From assembly GCA_937876395.1 (NCBI GenBank), contig CALEIM010000031.1:1-34356 (forward strand): a DNA stretch of 34,356 nucleotides, given 5' to 3'. Made by a program: the position numbers and the translations under genes. The notes beneath the pieces are model-generated. The model worked only from the letters and a program-made list of their open reading frames with translations, made no database searches and was not told the origin of the DNA. Origin of the DNA: an uncultured Wenzhouxiangella sp. (GTDB taxonomy: Bacteria > Pseudomonadota > Gammaproteobacteria > Xanthomonadales > Wenzhouxiangellaceae). Shown here one piece after another: positions 24,977 to 32,865 of the stretch (its first letter is position 1; the number at the start of each line of letters is the position of its first letter).

Positions 24977-25560
24977 TCCAGCACCACCAGGCGCTGTATC
25001 TGACCGTGCTGCGGGGTGTCGAGCCGATACTCGATGGCCACCGGCAAATCCTGCTGCCCGCCCGTAACCAGCGGCCAGCGCTCATGCCAGGTTCCGCTGG
25101 AATCACGGTAGCGAAAACGCAGCGTCACACCCTGCGGCAAGACGGTTTCGCGCAGCGCCTGCGAGCCGGCCACGCGATCAATAACCGGCCACTGAAGACG
25201 CTGCAGTTCCGTCCCGCCAAGCTGCCAGGCAAAGCGCTGCAGCGTGGAGCGTTTGATGCCGGCCGGATTGGACCAGCCGGCGCGGGTGCCTTCGAGTGAG
25301 GTGGCCGTACCAGCCAGGGCGGGAACCGGGCGGCCCTCGCTTGACCTTGCCGAACGGCTGGCCAACTGACGCAAATCGGCATCAAGGCGGGCGACCGCCA
25401 TCTGCAGCGCGCCGAAGGATTCGCTGCGCTCGCGGTGCGCCATCGCGGCGCTCGAAAGTGAATTCAGGGCCACCCATGCGCTGGCGGCAAGCACCGAAAA
25501 CACGGCCACGGCGACCAGGATTTCGACCAGCGTATAGCCGTCTGAGATTCGGCCAGGCAT
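24973..25560 (-). CDS. gspJ: Type II secretion minor pseudopilin GspJ
   Basis: GspJ is a minor pseudopilin of the tip complex. The product is 195 aa. The prepilin leader ends at MPGRISDG/YTLVEILVAVAVF, with the invariant Glu at +5 of the mature protein. SSEGRPVPALAGTATSLEGT and LRETVLPQGVTLRFRYRDSS are consistent with GspJ family members. ATG 25560 is 4 bp after the gspI stop. A longer in-frame opening upstream overlaps gspI and is not credible because it places the leader internally. Confidence 0.93.
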   Translation of the reverse strand: MPGRISDGYTLVEILVAVAVFSVLAASAWVALNSLSSAAMAHRERSESFGALQMAVARLDADLRQLASRSARSSEGRPVPALAGTATSLEGTRAGWSNPAGIKRSTLQRFAWQLGGTELQRLQWPVIDRVAGSQALRETVLPQGVTLRFRYRDSSGTWHERWPLVTGGQQDLPVAIEYRLDTPQHGQIQRLVVLE

Positions 25561-25564
25561 CTTC

Positions 25565-25924
25565 TTAAGGGGCCAGAAAACCGGTGTGCATGAAAACCGG
25601 GGCATCGTCACCGGGAGCGGCGTGAACGGCCACGTCGACGCGCAGCAGCTCACCGCCCGGGGCGGGCTGCACCAGCATCTCCCAGTGCCAGATCCGTCCG
25701 CCCATCTCGCTGCTGCCGCGCCGCCGGGCGCTGCTGTATCCCGCCTCCAGGCGAAGTTCGGCGATTGCGTTGTCGGCCACCCACAGCGCCAGAGTGCGTT
25801 CCTCAAGTTCGGCCTGTCCGCCGAGCACCTGGCTGCCGGCCCGGCCAAGGGCGGCCACGGCTACGGCCACCACCACCAGGGCGACCAGCACTTCAAGCAG
25901 GGTAAAACCGCCGCGGCGCGTCAC
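25565..25924 (-). CDS. gspI: Type II secretion minor pseudopilin GspI
   Basis: GspI is the minor pseudopilin that nucleates the GspI-J-K tip. The product is 119 aa, the standard size. The leader ends at MTRRGG/FTLLEVLVALVVVAVA. The conserved N-A-I-A-E-L-R segment (residues ~52-58, ALWVADNAIAELRLEAG) is the GspI signature. It overlaps gspH by 4 bp and precedes gspJ by 4 bp. Confidence 0.94.
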   Translation of the reverse strand: MTRRGGFTLLEVLVALVVVAVAVAALGRAGSQVLGGQAELEERTLALWVADNAIAELRLEAGYSSARRRGSSEMGGRIWHWEMLVQPAPGGELLRVDVAVHAAPGDDAPVFMHTGFLAP

Positions 25925-26457
25925 GGCCGACTCGCCACGGCCAGCCGACCCCCCGGCTCTCCGGTCAGGCCGGCGCGGGCATCAGCGATTCTCAGGCTCA
26001 GGGTAAACGCGGTCAACTCGCCCAAGGGCTGACAGACCAACTGCGGCGCGGCCGGTTCGTCTTCCAGATCAACGCGCTGGCCCTCGACCATGAACTCAAT
26101 CTGCGGCTCACCCAGCCAGGCGCGCGCGCGCGACAAACCTTCATCGGGCAGGGGCATCCAGCCGGCCGAGGTCGCCTGCCAGAAATCAAAGCCGGCGCGG
26201 CTGAACTGAACGCCGCGCGGATGGGACTGAAACAGGGCCTGTTCGCAATGGTGATTGATCAAACCGGCCAGACGCTCAAGCTGGCTGAGCGGATCACCGG
26301 GCGCCGACCAGTTACCCAGACGCAAAACGACCAGCGCCGCCAAGATGGCAGCAATCGCCACCACCACCAACACCTCGATCAGGGTGAAGCCGCCGGTCGC
26401 TACGGGCCGAAACGCAGGGGCCGCAGATTCAATCTTGCCAGTTGCCAATCTCGGCAT
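25921..26457 (-). CDS. gspH: Type II secretion minor pseudopilin GspH
   Basis: GspH is a minor pseudopilin near the pseudopilus tip. The product is 178 aa from ATG 26457. The prepilin site is PVATGG/FTLIEVLVVVAIAA, and a GspH-type C-terminal domain has HCEQALFQSHPRGVQFSRAG and FMVEGQRVDLEDEP. The leader from this ATG is about 23 residues, longer than usual, and the gene overlaps the gspG end by 29 bp. An in-frame TTG three codons later is a possible alternative start. Confidence 0.9.
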   Translation of the reverse strand: MPRLATGKIESAAPAFRPVATGGFTLIEVLVVVAIAAILAALVVLRLGNWSAPGDPLSQLERLAGLINHHCEQALFQSHPRGVQFSRAGFDFWQATSAGWMPLPDEGLSRARAWLGEPQIEFMVEGQRVDLEDEPAAPQLVCQPLGELTAFTLSLRIADARAGLTGEPGGRLAVASRP

Positions 26458-26866
26458 CGCTGCCCGATCCGCTGGAAGTGCCGGTGGAGCCATAGGACCA
26501 CACATCGATCTCGCCGTGAACGCCTGGATTGAGATAGCGATATTCGTTGCCCCAGGGATCGGACGGCAGCCGGTCGATGTAGCCGCCCTCCTTCCAGTTC
26601 GGAGCCGGCGGTTGCCCGGCCGGCCGCCGAACCAGGGCTTCAAGGCCCTGGTCGGTTGACGGGTAGGAGAAATTGTCCAGCTTGTACATATTGAGTGCCG
26701 TGACCAGAGCCTGGACATCCTGCTTGGCCTTGGTCGCCCGCGCCCGGTCCGGTTCATCCATCACCCGCGGCACCACGACCGCGGCGAGAATGCCGATAAT
26801 GACCACCACGACGAGAATCTCGATCAGGGAAAAACCACTGCTGGTCGATGTTTTGAAGCTTTTCAT
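26429..26866 (-). CDS. gspG: Type II secretion major pseudopilin GspG
   Basis: GspG is the major subunit of the type II pseudopilus. The product is 145 aa. The leader MKSFKTSTSSG is cleaved before FSLIEILVVVVIIGILAAVV. Conserved features are ALNMYKLDNFSYPSTDQGLE, GYIDRLPSDPWGNEYRYLNP, and the C-terminal Ca2+-loop-like Ser/Gly/Asp stretch ending DAEIGNWQD. ATG 26866 was chosen because it begins the leader. It is the first gene of the block G-H-I-J-K-L-M-N. gspC, D, E and F are not upstream; rsmE is divergent 82 bp away. Confidence 0.96.
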   Translation of the reverse strand: MKSFKTSTSSGFSLIEILVVVVIIGILAAVVVPRVMDEPDRARATKAKQDVQALVTALNMYKLDNFSYPSTDQGLEALVRRPAGQPPAPNWKEGGYIDRLPSDPWGNEYRYLNPGVHGEIDVWSYGSTGTSSGSGSDAEIGNWQD

Positions 26867-26948
26867 GGCTGGTTCGGAATCATTGCTGCCGCTTGAGCCC
26901 TCATGATACGCCTTATCGCCGCCCCGACAAGCAAGGAAAAAGAAGCCG

Positions 26949-27680
26949 ATGCGTCGCATCCGGATCCATACCGAACAGAAGCTGAAAGTCGACCACAGCG
27001 CCGAACTCGAGGCCAGCCCGGCCCGGCATCTGGTGAAAGTTCTGCGCCAGAAGGCGGGCCATCAGCTCGCCCTGTTCAACGGCGACGGCTTTGAATACCT
27101 GGCCACCATCACCGCCATCGGCCCGGGCGATCGCTGCCAGGTCAAGGTCGACCAGCAGATCGAGGTGAACACCGAATCGCCGCTGGCGATTGCCCTGGTG
27201 CAGGCAATTGCCCGCGGCAACCGCATGGACTTCAGTATTCAGAAGGCCTGCGAACTGGGCGTCGCCAGCATTCGGCCAATCTTTTCCGAGCGCACCGAAG
27301 TTCGGCTCGACGCCGAGCGCGCCGCCAAGCGCCGCCATCACTGGCAGCAAGTAGCCATTGCCGCCTGCGAACAAAGCGGTCGGGTTAGCGTGCCCGAAGT
27401 CGCCGCACCAACAGCGCTGACGGACCTGGACTGGCCCGCAGGCCGCAGACTGCATCTTGATCCGGCCGCCGGCCAGGCACTGGTCGGGATTGCCGCGCCA
27501 GATAGCACTGGCCTGGTACTGGCCATCGGCCCCGAGGGCGGTTGGACCGACTCGGAGCTGGCCTGGCTGGAGCGCCAGGACAGTATCGGCGTACGTCTGG
27601 GTCCGCGGGTGCTCAGGGCCGAAACCGCCGGCCCGGCATCGATTGCCGCCCTGCAGGCGGTCTTTGGTGACTGGCGATGA
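26949..27680 (+). CDS. rsmE: 16S rRNA (uracil1498-N3)-methyltransferase RsmE
   Basis: RsmE methylates U1498 in the decoding region of 16S rRNA using SAM. The product is 243 aa. The N-terminal PUA-like domain has HLVKVLRQKAGHQLALFNGD. The SPOUT C-terminal domain has KACELGVASIRPIFSERTEV, AIAACEQSGR, and the SAM-binding trefoil knot LAIGPEGGWTDSELAWLE with RLGPRVLRAETAG. AAGGA lies about 12 nt upstream of the ATG. It overlaps prmA by 4 bp, a common pair. Confidence 0.96.
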   Translation: MRRIRIHTEQKLKVDHSAELEASPARHLVKVLRQKAGHQLALFNGDGFEYLATITAIGPGDRCQVKVDQQIEVNTESPLAIALVQAIARGNRMDFSIQKACELGVASIRPIFSERTEVRLDAERAAKRRHHWQQVAIAACEQSGRVSVPEVAAPTALTDLDWPAGRRLHLDPAAGQALVGIAAPDSTGLVLAIGPEGGWTDSELAWLERQDSIGVRLGPRVLRAETAGPASIAALQAVFGDWR

Positions 27681-28591
27681 GCGCTGAAAACACCCAGTCT
27701 GGCTGGCTATGCGTGCGCCTTACGGTGCCGGATTCCGCCGTTGTAGCGGCCGAGGATGCACTGGCCGAAATCGGTGCCCAGGCCATCAGCCTGCTCGACG
27801 CCGCCGATGTGCCGATACACGAGCCCGCGCCGGGCAGCGTGCCGCTGTGGCCAGAGACCGTGGTTGAGGGCCTGTTTGACGGTACCGCCGAGCCGGCCCT
27901 GATCAGCGCCCATCTGCAGGCCGCCGGCCTGCTCGGGCGAGCCGTTGACCTGAACTTCAGGACGCTGGCCGAACAAGACTGGGAGCGCGCCTGGATGGAC
28001 CGGTACACGCCGATGCGCTTTGGCCGCAGCCTGTGGATTTGTCCGTGGCATATCGAGCCGGATCCGGACTGGCCGCTGGTCATCCGCCTCGACCCCGGCC
28101 TGGCCTTTGGCTCCGGCACACATCCGACCACCGCCCTGTGTCTGGAATGGATTGATTCACGCGATCTTGACGGCCTGTCCGTGCTCGATTTCGGCTGCGG
28201 ATCGGGCGTGCTCGCCATCGCCGCCGGTCTTGAAGGAGCGGCGCGTCTGGTTGCCGTGGACCACGATCCGCAGGCGCTCATCGCCACCACAGACAACGCC
28301 GAACGCAACGGGCTAGGCGGACGAATCGAGGCCCTGCTGCCGGCAGCATTCGAAGCGTTGGATGCAAACACCCGACGCTTTGACCTGGTTCTCGCCAATA
28401 TCCTCGCCGCCCCCTTGATTGAGCGCGCGAAACAACTGATTGACTGCCTGCACCCCGGTGCCGAGCTGGTCCTGTCAGGAATTCTTGCCGAGCAAGCCGA
28501 TGCCGTCCTGGCCGCCTACCGCGGTCTGGCCGAACCGATCGATCAGACCCGGCGCGAAGACTGGATGAGAATCGTTTTGAAGAAAATCTAA
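27677..28591 (+). CDS. prmA: Ribosomal protein L11 methyltransferase PrmA
   Basis: PrmA trimethylates lysines and the N-terminus of ribosomal protein L11. The product is 304 aa. The N-terminal substrate-recognition domain (about 1-60) is followed by a linker with EQDWERAWMDRYTPMRFG and LDPGLAFGSGTHPTTALCLE, both PrmA signatures. The SAM motif is SVLDFGCGSGVLAIAA and the catalytic-domain motif is LVLANILAAPLIE. The ATG overlaps the rsmE stop (ATGA). The gene is complete, and a heptamer-repeat patch starts directly after its TAA. Confidence 0.96.
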   Translation: MSAENTQSGWLCVRLTVPDSAVVAAEDALAEIGAQAISLLDAADVPIHEPAPGSVPLWPETVVEGLFDGTAEPALISAHLQAAGLLGRAVDLNFRTLAEQDWERAWMDRYTPMRFGRSLWICPWHIEPDPDWPLVIRLDPGLAFGSGTHPTTALCLEWIDSRDLDGLSVLDFGCGSGVLAIAAGLEGAARLVAVDHDPQALIATTDNAERNGLGGRIEALLPAAFEALDANTRRFDLVLANILAAPLIERAKQLIDCLHPGAELVLSGILAEQADAVLAAYRGLAEPIDQTRREDWMRIVLKKI

Positions 28592-28645
28592 GGGACAAGG
28601 CACAAGGCGAAAGGCGAAACCGGTTTGAGCCTTGAGCCTTGCGCC
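28592..28645. repeat. Heptamer repeat array with inverted arms after prmA
   Basis: Starting at the base after the prmA stop, 54 bp read as consecutive heptamers in exact register: GGGACAA, GGCACAA, GGCGAAA, GGCGAAA, CCGGTTT, GAGCCTT, GAGCCTT, then GCGCC. The left arm AAGGCACAAGGC (28597-28608) is complementary, with one mismatch, to GCCTTGAGCCTT (28629-28640), giving a potential 12-bp hairpin. It may act as a terminator or RNA-stability element, or be a dispersed repeat related to the one at 21608-21653. Confidence 0.8.
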
Positions 28646-28649
28646 ATCA

Positions 28650-29861
28650 ATGGCATACTTGCCGCGCTACCCCGTTGGACAAGCCTCTCAAGTGCCGAAC
28701 AGAGAAGACAAGCCCAAAGCCGATCGCCCCGACGTCCGCGCCGCCCTGGCCGAGCCACGGCTGGCGGCGACCGTACTGGCCCACACCGAGCGCACCGGGC
28801 GCGCTGCCAGAACGCTGCCGTTCGACACCGCGATCCATCCCGACTGTCAGATGCTGGCCCATTCCCTGGCCGCCCACGGCGACGTCAATCGTGCTGTCAG
28901 CCAGTATTTCAGCGTCGCGCTGCAGCAGCAGCAGGTGGTTGGCGAACTCATCAGCCGCCTGTTTGTACGGCCCGAACAGATCGAAATTCTCGACTTTGCC
29001 TGCGGCTTTGGCCGCCTGCTTCGCTTTCTGGTTCACGACCTGCCGCCAGAGCAGATTTACGCTGCCGAAATCCAGCGCCCGGCGTTAACCTGGGTGGGTC
29101 AGCGCTATGGCGTACACACCCTGCGTTCAGGCCCGAACCCGGAAGATTTCAAGCCCGAGCAGCGCTTTGATCTGATCTGGGTGGCGTCGCTGTTTTCGCA
29201 TCTGCCCGAAGGCCTGTTCCAGCGCTGGCTCAGGCACCTGAACGCGCTGCTCAAGCCGGGCGGTGTGCTGTGTTTTTCGGTGCACGACGAAGCCCTGCTG
29301 CCGCCCGACATGGCCGTTGACGAGCGCGGTGTTCACTATATTTCCGGCAGCGAAAATGCTGATCTGGATCCGTCGATTTACGGCACCAGTTTTGTGACCG
29401 CCGACTTTGTCACGCGGGCGGCAGCCGTCGGCCCGACACACCGGCTGCGGCGACTGCCGCGTTTGCTCGCACACGAGCAGGATGTTTACGTCCTCAGCGA
29501 CGCCGGCGGGCCTTCTCTTGATGCGCTTGAGGACTTTCCACGCGGCGCTCGCGGCTGGATTGATGAACTGGAAATCGACCAGTCCAACGGCAGTCTGTGG
29601 CTCAAGGGCTGGGCGGGCTCAATGGACGGCAAGTCCATGCGCGGGCTTGAAGTCGAGTTGGAGGGGCAAATCAGCATCCATCCCGTTGCTGAACCCTCCC
29701 CGCAGGTCGCCGAGGTGCTTGGACTGGCCCACCTGGGCCACAGCGGCTTTTCGTTCACGCTGCAACTGCCCGAATCGACCGCCCCGTGGCTGCGCGTATC
29801 GGCGCTGACCGAAAATGGTGAGCGGGCCCTGATCTATGCCGGACGATTGCCGCTGGCATGA
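28650..29861 (+). CDS. Class I SAM-dependent methyltransferase with C-terminal beta-rich domain
   Basis: The product is 403 aa from ATG 28650; GTG 28692 and TTG 28632 are alternatives, and none has a good Shine-Dalgarno. The Rossmann methyltransferase part has motif I IEILDFACGFGRLLRFLV (SAM loop about 115-121), an acidic strand end (YAAEIQ), and the post-motif region FDLIWVASLFSHLPEGLFQ with LLKPGGVLCFSVHDEALL. After about residue 300 there is a separate domain: GARGWIDELEIDQSNGSLWL and then KGWAGSMDGK, resembling the G-W-A modules attached to some glycan-active enzymes. The substrate is unknown. The stop overlaps the MBOAT start (ATGA), so a role in the same pathway is inferred. Confidence 0.85.
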   Translation: MAYLPRYPVGQASQVPNREDKPKADRPDVRAALAEPRLAATVLAHTERTGRAARTLPFDTAIHPDCQMLAHSLAAHGDVNRAVSQYFSVALQQQQVVGELISRLFVRPEQIEILDFACGFGRLLRFLVHDLPPEQIYAAEIQRPALTWVGQRYGVHTLRSGPNPEDFKPEQRFDLIWVASLFSHLPEGLFQRWLRHLNALLKPGGVLCFSVHDEALLPPDMAVDERGVHYISGSENADLDPSIYGTSFVTADFVTRAAAVGPTHRLRRLPRLLAHEQDVYVLSDAGGPSLDALEDFPRGARGWIDELEIDQSNGSLWLKGWAGSMDGKSMRGLEVELEGQISIHPVAEPSPQVAEVLGLAHLGHSGFSFTLQLPESTAPWLRVSALTENGERALIYAGRLPLA

Positions 29862-31270
29862 GCTTTGATTCGCTGAGCTTTGCGCTGTTCATCATCGCAC
29901 TGTGGGGCCTGGTGGCGCTCACGCGCGGCTGGCGAGTGCGCAAGTTCGAGCTGCTCGCCGCGAGCTACCTGTTCTACGCGGCCTGGAACCCGGCCTTCAT
30001 CTGGCTGCTGCTGCTATCCACCGTCATTGATTGGTTTGTGGCCAGGCGCCTGCACGCCAGTGAGCCGGCGGGCCGACGCAAGGCCTGGCTGGTCGTGTCA
30101 CTGATCGCCAACCTGGGGTTGTTGAGTTGGTTCAAATACGCTGATTTCTTTATCGCCAACCACAACCAGATCACCGCCTGGCTGGGGCTGGCGACATTTC
30201 AGGCACCGCTGGTTGACGTGGTGTTGCCAATCGGTATTTCCTTCTACACCTTCCAGACCCTGTCCTACACCATCGACGTTTATCGGCGCCGGATCGAACC
30301 GGCCGAAAGCTTTGCCGACTACGCGCTGTACGTAAGCTTCTTCCCGCAGCTTGTGGCCGGTCCGATCGTGCGCTATGAGGAGTTTGCGCCGCAGCTTGCC
30401 GAGCCGCGCAAAATGACGGCTGAAAACCTGGAGATCGGCGTTGCGCTGATGGTTGGCGGGCTGTTTCTCAAAACCGTGCTGGCCGACAGCCTGTTCGCGC
30501 CGGTCACCGATGCCGGCTTTGCTGCCGTTGGCAGCCTCGGCAGTCTGGCGGCCTGGTCAAGCATTCTGGCGTTCAGCGGCCAGATCTACTGCGATTTTGC
30601 CGGCTACTCCCTGTGCGCCATCGGTGCCGCGCGGGTGTTTGGCTTTGCCCTGCCAAAAAACTTTCACACCCCCTACGCGGCCATCGGTTTTTCCGATTTC
30701 TGGCGGCGCTGGCATATCACCCTGTCGAGCTGGATTCGCGATTATCTCTACATCGGCCTCGGCGGAAACCGTCGCGGGCAAGCGCGCACGCTGCGCAACC
30801 TGGTCGTGGCGATGGGGCTGGGCGGCCTGTGGCACGGGGCAGCCTGGACCTTCGTGTTGTGGGGCTTGGCCCACGGCGTCTGGCTGGTCGTCGAACACAG
30901 CCTCAAACCGCTGGGACAGCGCCTGACCTGGCTGGGCGCTCAAGCCCTGCAGCCGCTGTGGATGGCGCTGACTTTCGTCATCGTCACCCTGACCTGGGTA
31001 TTGTTCCGCGCCGAAAACCTGCCGCAGGCCGGGGCGTTCTACCGCGCACTTTTCGCTGCCACCGAATCGACAATGAGCACCCTGGCCTGGCTGGCCCTGG
31101 CCGGCATGGCCGTGCTGCTGGCCGGACAGCTCATCCTGCGTCGGTGTGAAATTACCGCACTCTATCGCCACATGAGCTGGCCACTGCGCGCCGCCCTGCT
31201 CGGGCTGCTGCTGGCCGCCCTGTTGCTGAGTCCCGGCGACAACCGGGCCTTTATCTATTTCCAGTTCTGA
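29858..31270 (+). CDS. MBOAT-family membrane O-acyltransferase (AlgI-like)
   Basis: The 470-aa polytopic inner-membrane protein has about ten hydrophobic segments. AlgI/DltB-type MBOATs pass acyl groups across the membrane to modify extracellular polymers. Signatures seen are VVLPIGISFYTFQTLSYTID (about 121-140), FFPQLVAGPIVRYEEFAPQL (about 161-180), FSDFWRRWHITLSSWIRDYL with His286, and GLGGLWHGAAWTFVLWGLAH with His326, the position of the catalytic His of AlgI. It sits between a methyltransferase (4-bp overlap) and an SGNH protein (3-bp gap), so the three form one transcript. The acceptor is unknown; no alginate or other polymer synthesis genes are in the window. Confidence 0.93.
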   Translation: MSFDSLSFALFIIALWGLVALTRGWRVRKFELLAASYLFYAAWNPAFIWLLLLSTVIDWFVARRLHASEPAGRRKAWLVVSLIANLGLLSWFKYADFFIANHNQITAWLGLATFQAPLVDVVLPIGISFYTFQTLSYTIDVYRRRIEPAESFADYALYVSFFPQLVAGPIVRYEEFAPQLAEPRKMTAENLEIGVALMVGGLFLKTVLADSLFAPVTDAGFAAVGSLGSLAAWSSILAFSGQIYCDFAGYSLCAIGAARVFGFALPKNFHTPYAAIGFSDFWRRWHITLSSWIRDYLYIGLGGNRRGQARTLRNLVVAMGLGGLWHGAAWTFVLWGLAHGVWLVVEHSLKPLGQRLTWLGAQALQPLWMALTFVIVTLTWVLFRAENLPQAGAFYRALFAATESTMSTLAWLALAGMAVLLAGQLILRRCEITALYRHMSWPLRAALLGLLLAALLLSPGDNRAFIYFQF

Positions 31271-31273
31271 GTC

Positions 31274-32272
31274 ATGGGCACAAAAACGCACACCATCGCC
31301 GTGATTGCCGTTACCCTGCTGCTGGCCGCAGCAGCCGTGACCGGCTGGGAATGCTACTGGCGCGCGCAGGGCCATGAGCCGGCACTGCATGATGACCGCG
31401 ACCTGTGGTCGCAGCACCGCGAGCAGGCGATCAGCGTAGATCAGAGCCGCAACTTTACCGTCATCGGTGCCTCGCGCATCCAGCTTGCCTTTTCAAGCCG
31501 CAGCTTCGAAGAAGCCCAGCCCGGCTGGCACGCCACGCTGCTCGCCATCAACGGCCATTATCCGGCTGCCGTGCTTGCCGACTTGGCCGCCGATGAGCGC
31601 TTTTCCGGGGTTTTGCTGGTCGCCACCGACGCCCGCGGCCTGTCTCACTGGCACCGGGGCATGAGCCAGCCCTGGGTGCGCCACTACCACCGAGACTACG
31701 GGCCGCAGCGCCGGCTGGAGCGCCGCCTGCTCAGCGCCCTGCAACAGCGACTGGTGATCGTCGGTAGCGAGTTCAATCTGATCCGGCGGCTGGACGGAGC
31801 CATTCAGGGCCGGCCCCCGGTGCGCCATTACACCCGTCTTTTGCCTGACCGCTCCATCGCGGCTGACTACCGCCAGGCGGACGTGATCGGTCTGCGCAGT
31901 CACTTCATCACCGACCTGGCAGCCGCTTACGCCGACCGGCCTGCACCGCCCGCCGAGCGCTGGCTGGCCGACCTGGCCGACATCAAACAGGATGTTGCGG
32001 CTGTTCAGGCGCGCGGTGGCCGCGTCATTTTTCTGCGCATGCCGACAGCAGACGCGCACTGGCAACTCGATCAGGAAAATTACCCGCGCAGTAGCTATTG
32101 GGACCGGCTGGCCGCGGCAAGTGGGGCGGCGACCATCCATTTTGCTGACTACCCGGAGCTTGCCGATCTGGATCTACCTGACACCTCGCATATCGACGGC
32201 AGCGACCGCGATCGATTCACCCGCGCACTGGTCGACATTCTGGCCCGAACCGGCGCGCTGCCGCCGAGTTGA
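31274..32272 (+). CDS. Membrane-anchored SGNH-like protein, MBOAT partner
   Basis: The product is 332 aa. An N-terminal hydrophobic helix (about 8-25) would anchor it with the domain in the periplasm. Block I of the SGNH fold is seen as FTVIGASRIQLAF, with Ser67 as predicted nucleophile. A second conserved-looking spot is LAINGHYPAAVL. The C-terminal catalytic pair is LPDTSHIDGSDRDRF, with Asp303 and His306 in D-x-x-H. This fits the AlgJ/AlgX/DltD-like partners that complete acyl transfer from an MBOAT. Overall identity to any named family is not clear, so no symbol is given. It converges with ppa, 3 bp away. Confidence 0.82.
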   Translation: MGTKTHTIAVIAVTLLLAAAAVTGWECYWRAQGHEPALHDDRDLWSQHREQAISVDQSRNFTVIGASRIQLAFSSRSFEEAQPGWHATLLAINGHYPAAVLADLAADERFSGVLLVATDARGLSHWHRGMSQPWVRHYHRDYGPQRRLERRLLSALQQRLVIVGSEFNLIRRLDGAIQGRPPVRHYTRLLPDRSIAADYRQADVIGLRSHFITDLAAAYADRPAPPAERWLADLADIKQDVAAVQARGGRVIFLRMPTADAHWQLDQENYPRSSYWDRLAAASGAATIHFADYPELADLDLPDTSHIDGSDRDRFTRALVDILARTGALPPS

Positions 32273-32275
32273 CAA

Positions 32276-32806
32276 TCAGGCGCCCGGGAATGCCTCTATG
32301 GCCTTGGTGATTTCCTGACGGGCTTCGTCCGGACCGTGCCAGCCCAGTACCTCAACCCATTTGCCAATCTCCAGATCCTTGTAGTGGCTGAAAAAGTGGC
32401 GGATATTGCGGCGGCTGAAGCGGGGCAAGTCGTCGATCGACTGAATGTCTTCCTGAAGCGGTGAAACCTGCTCGATGGGCAGGGCTGCAATCTTGACATC
32501 CCGACCGGCCTCATCGGTCATTTCCAGAAAGCCAATCGGCCGACAGCGAATGATCGAACCAGGCAACAACGGCACGCTGATCAGCACCATCACGTCCAGC
32601 GGATCGCCGTCCTCGGCCAGGGTATTGGGCACGAAACCATAGTTGCAGGGATAGCGCATGGCCGTGGCCAGCAGGCGATTGACGTGTATCGTGCCGGTTT
32701 CCTTGTCGACTTCATATTTGACCGGCGGACCGTCGAGCGGGATTTCGATGATGGCATTGAAATCGTCGGGCGGATTGACGCCCGGGGAGATGTCGTTGAC
32801 GTTCAT
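32276..32806 (-). CDS. ppa: Soluble inorganic pyrophosphatase, family I
   Basis: Ppa hydrolyses pyrophosphate from biosynthetic reactions in the cytoplasm. The product is 176 aa, the standard bacterial length. The family signature EDGDPLDVMVLI is present, with Asp66, Asp68 and Asp71 as metal ligands. IEIPLDGPPVKYEVDKETG and RYPCNYGFVPNTLAEDGD flank the active site, and RRNIRHFFSHYKDLEIGKWV is the C-terminal hallmark. It ends only 3 bp from the convergent SGNH gene. A membrane pyrophosphatase gene begins less than 1 kb away. Confidence 0.96.
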   Translation of the reverse strand: MNVNDISPGVNPPDDFNAIIEIPLDGPPVKYEVDKETGTIHVNRLLATAMRYPCNYGFVPNTLAEDGDPLDVMVLISVPLLPGSIIRCRPIGFLEMTDEAGRDVKIAALPIEQVSPLQEDIQSIDDLPRFSRRNIRHFFSHYKDLEIGKWVEVLGWHGPDEARQEITKAIEAFPGA

Positions 32807-32865
32807 GCGGCTACCTGAATTGCTTGTTGTCAGAACCCGCTAGGGTAGCGCATATCGCCCGGCGA

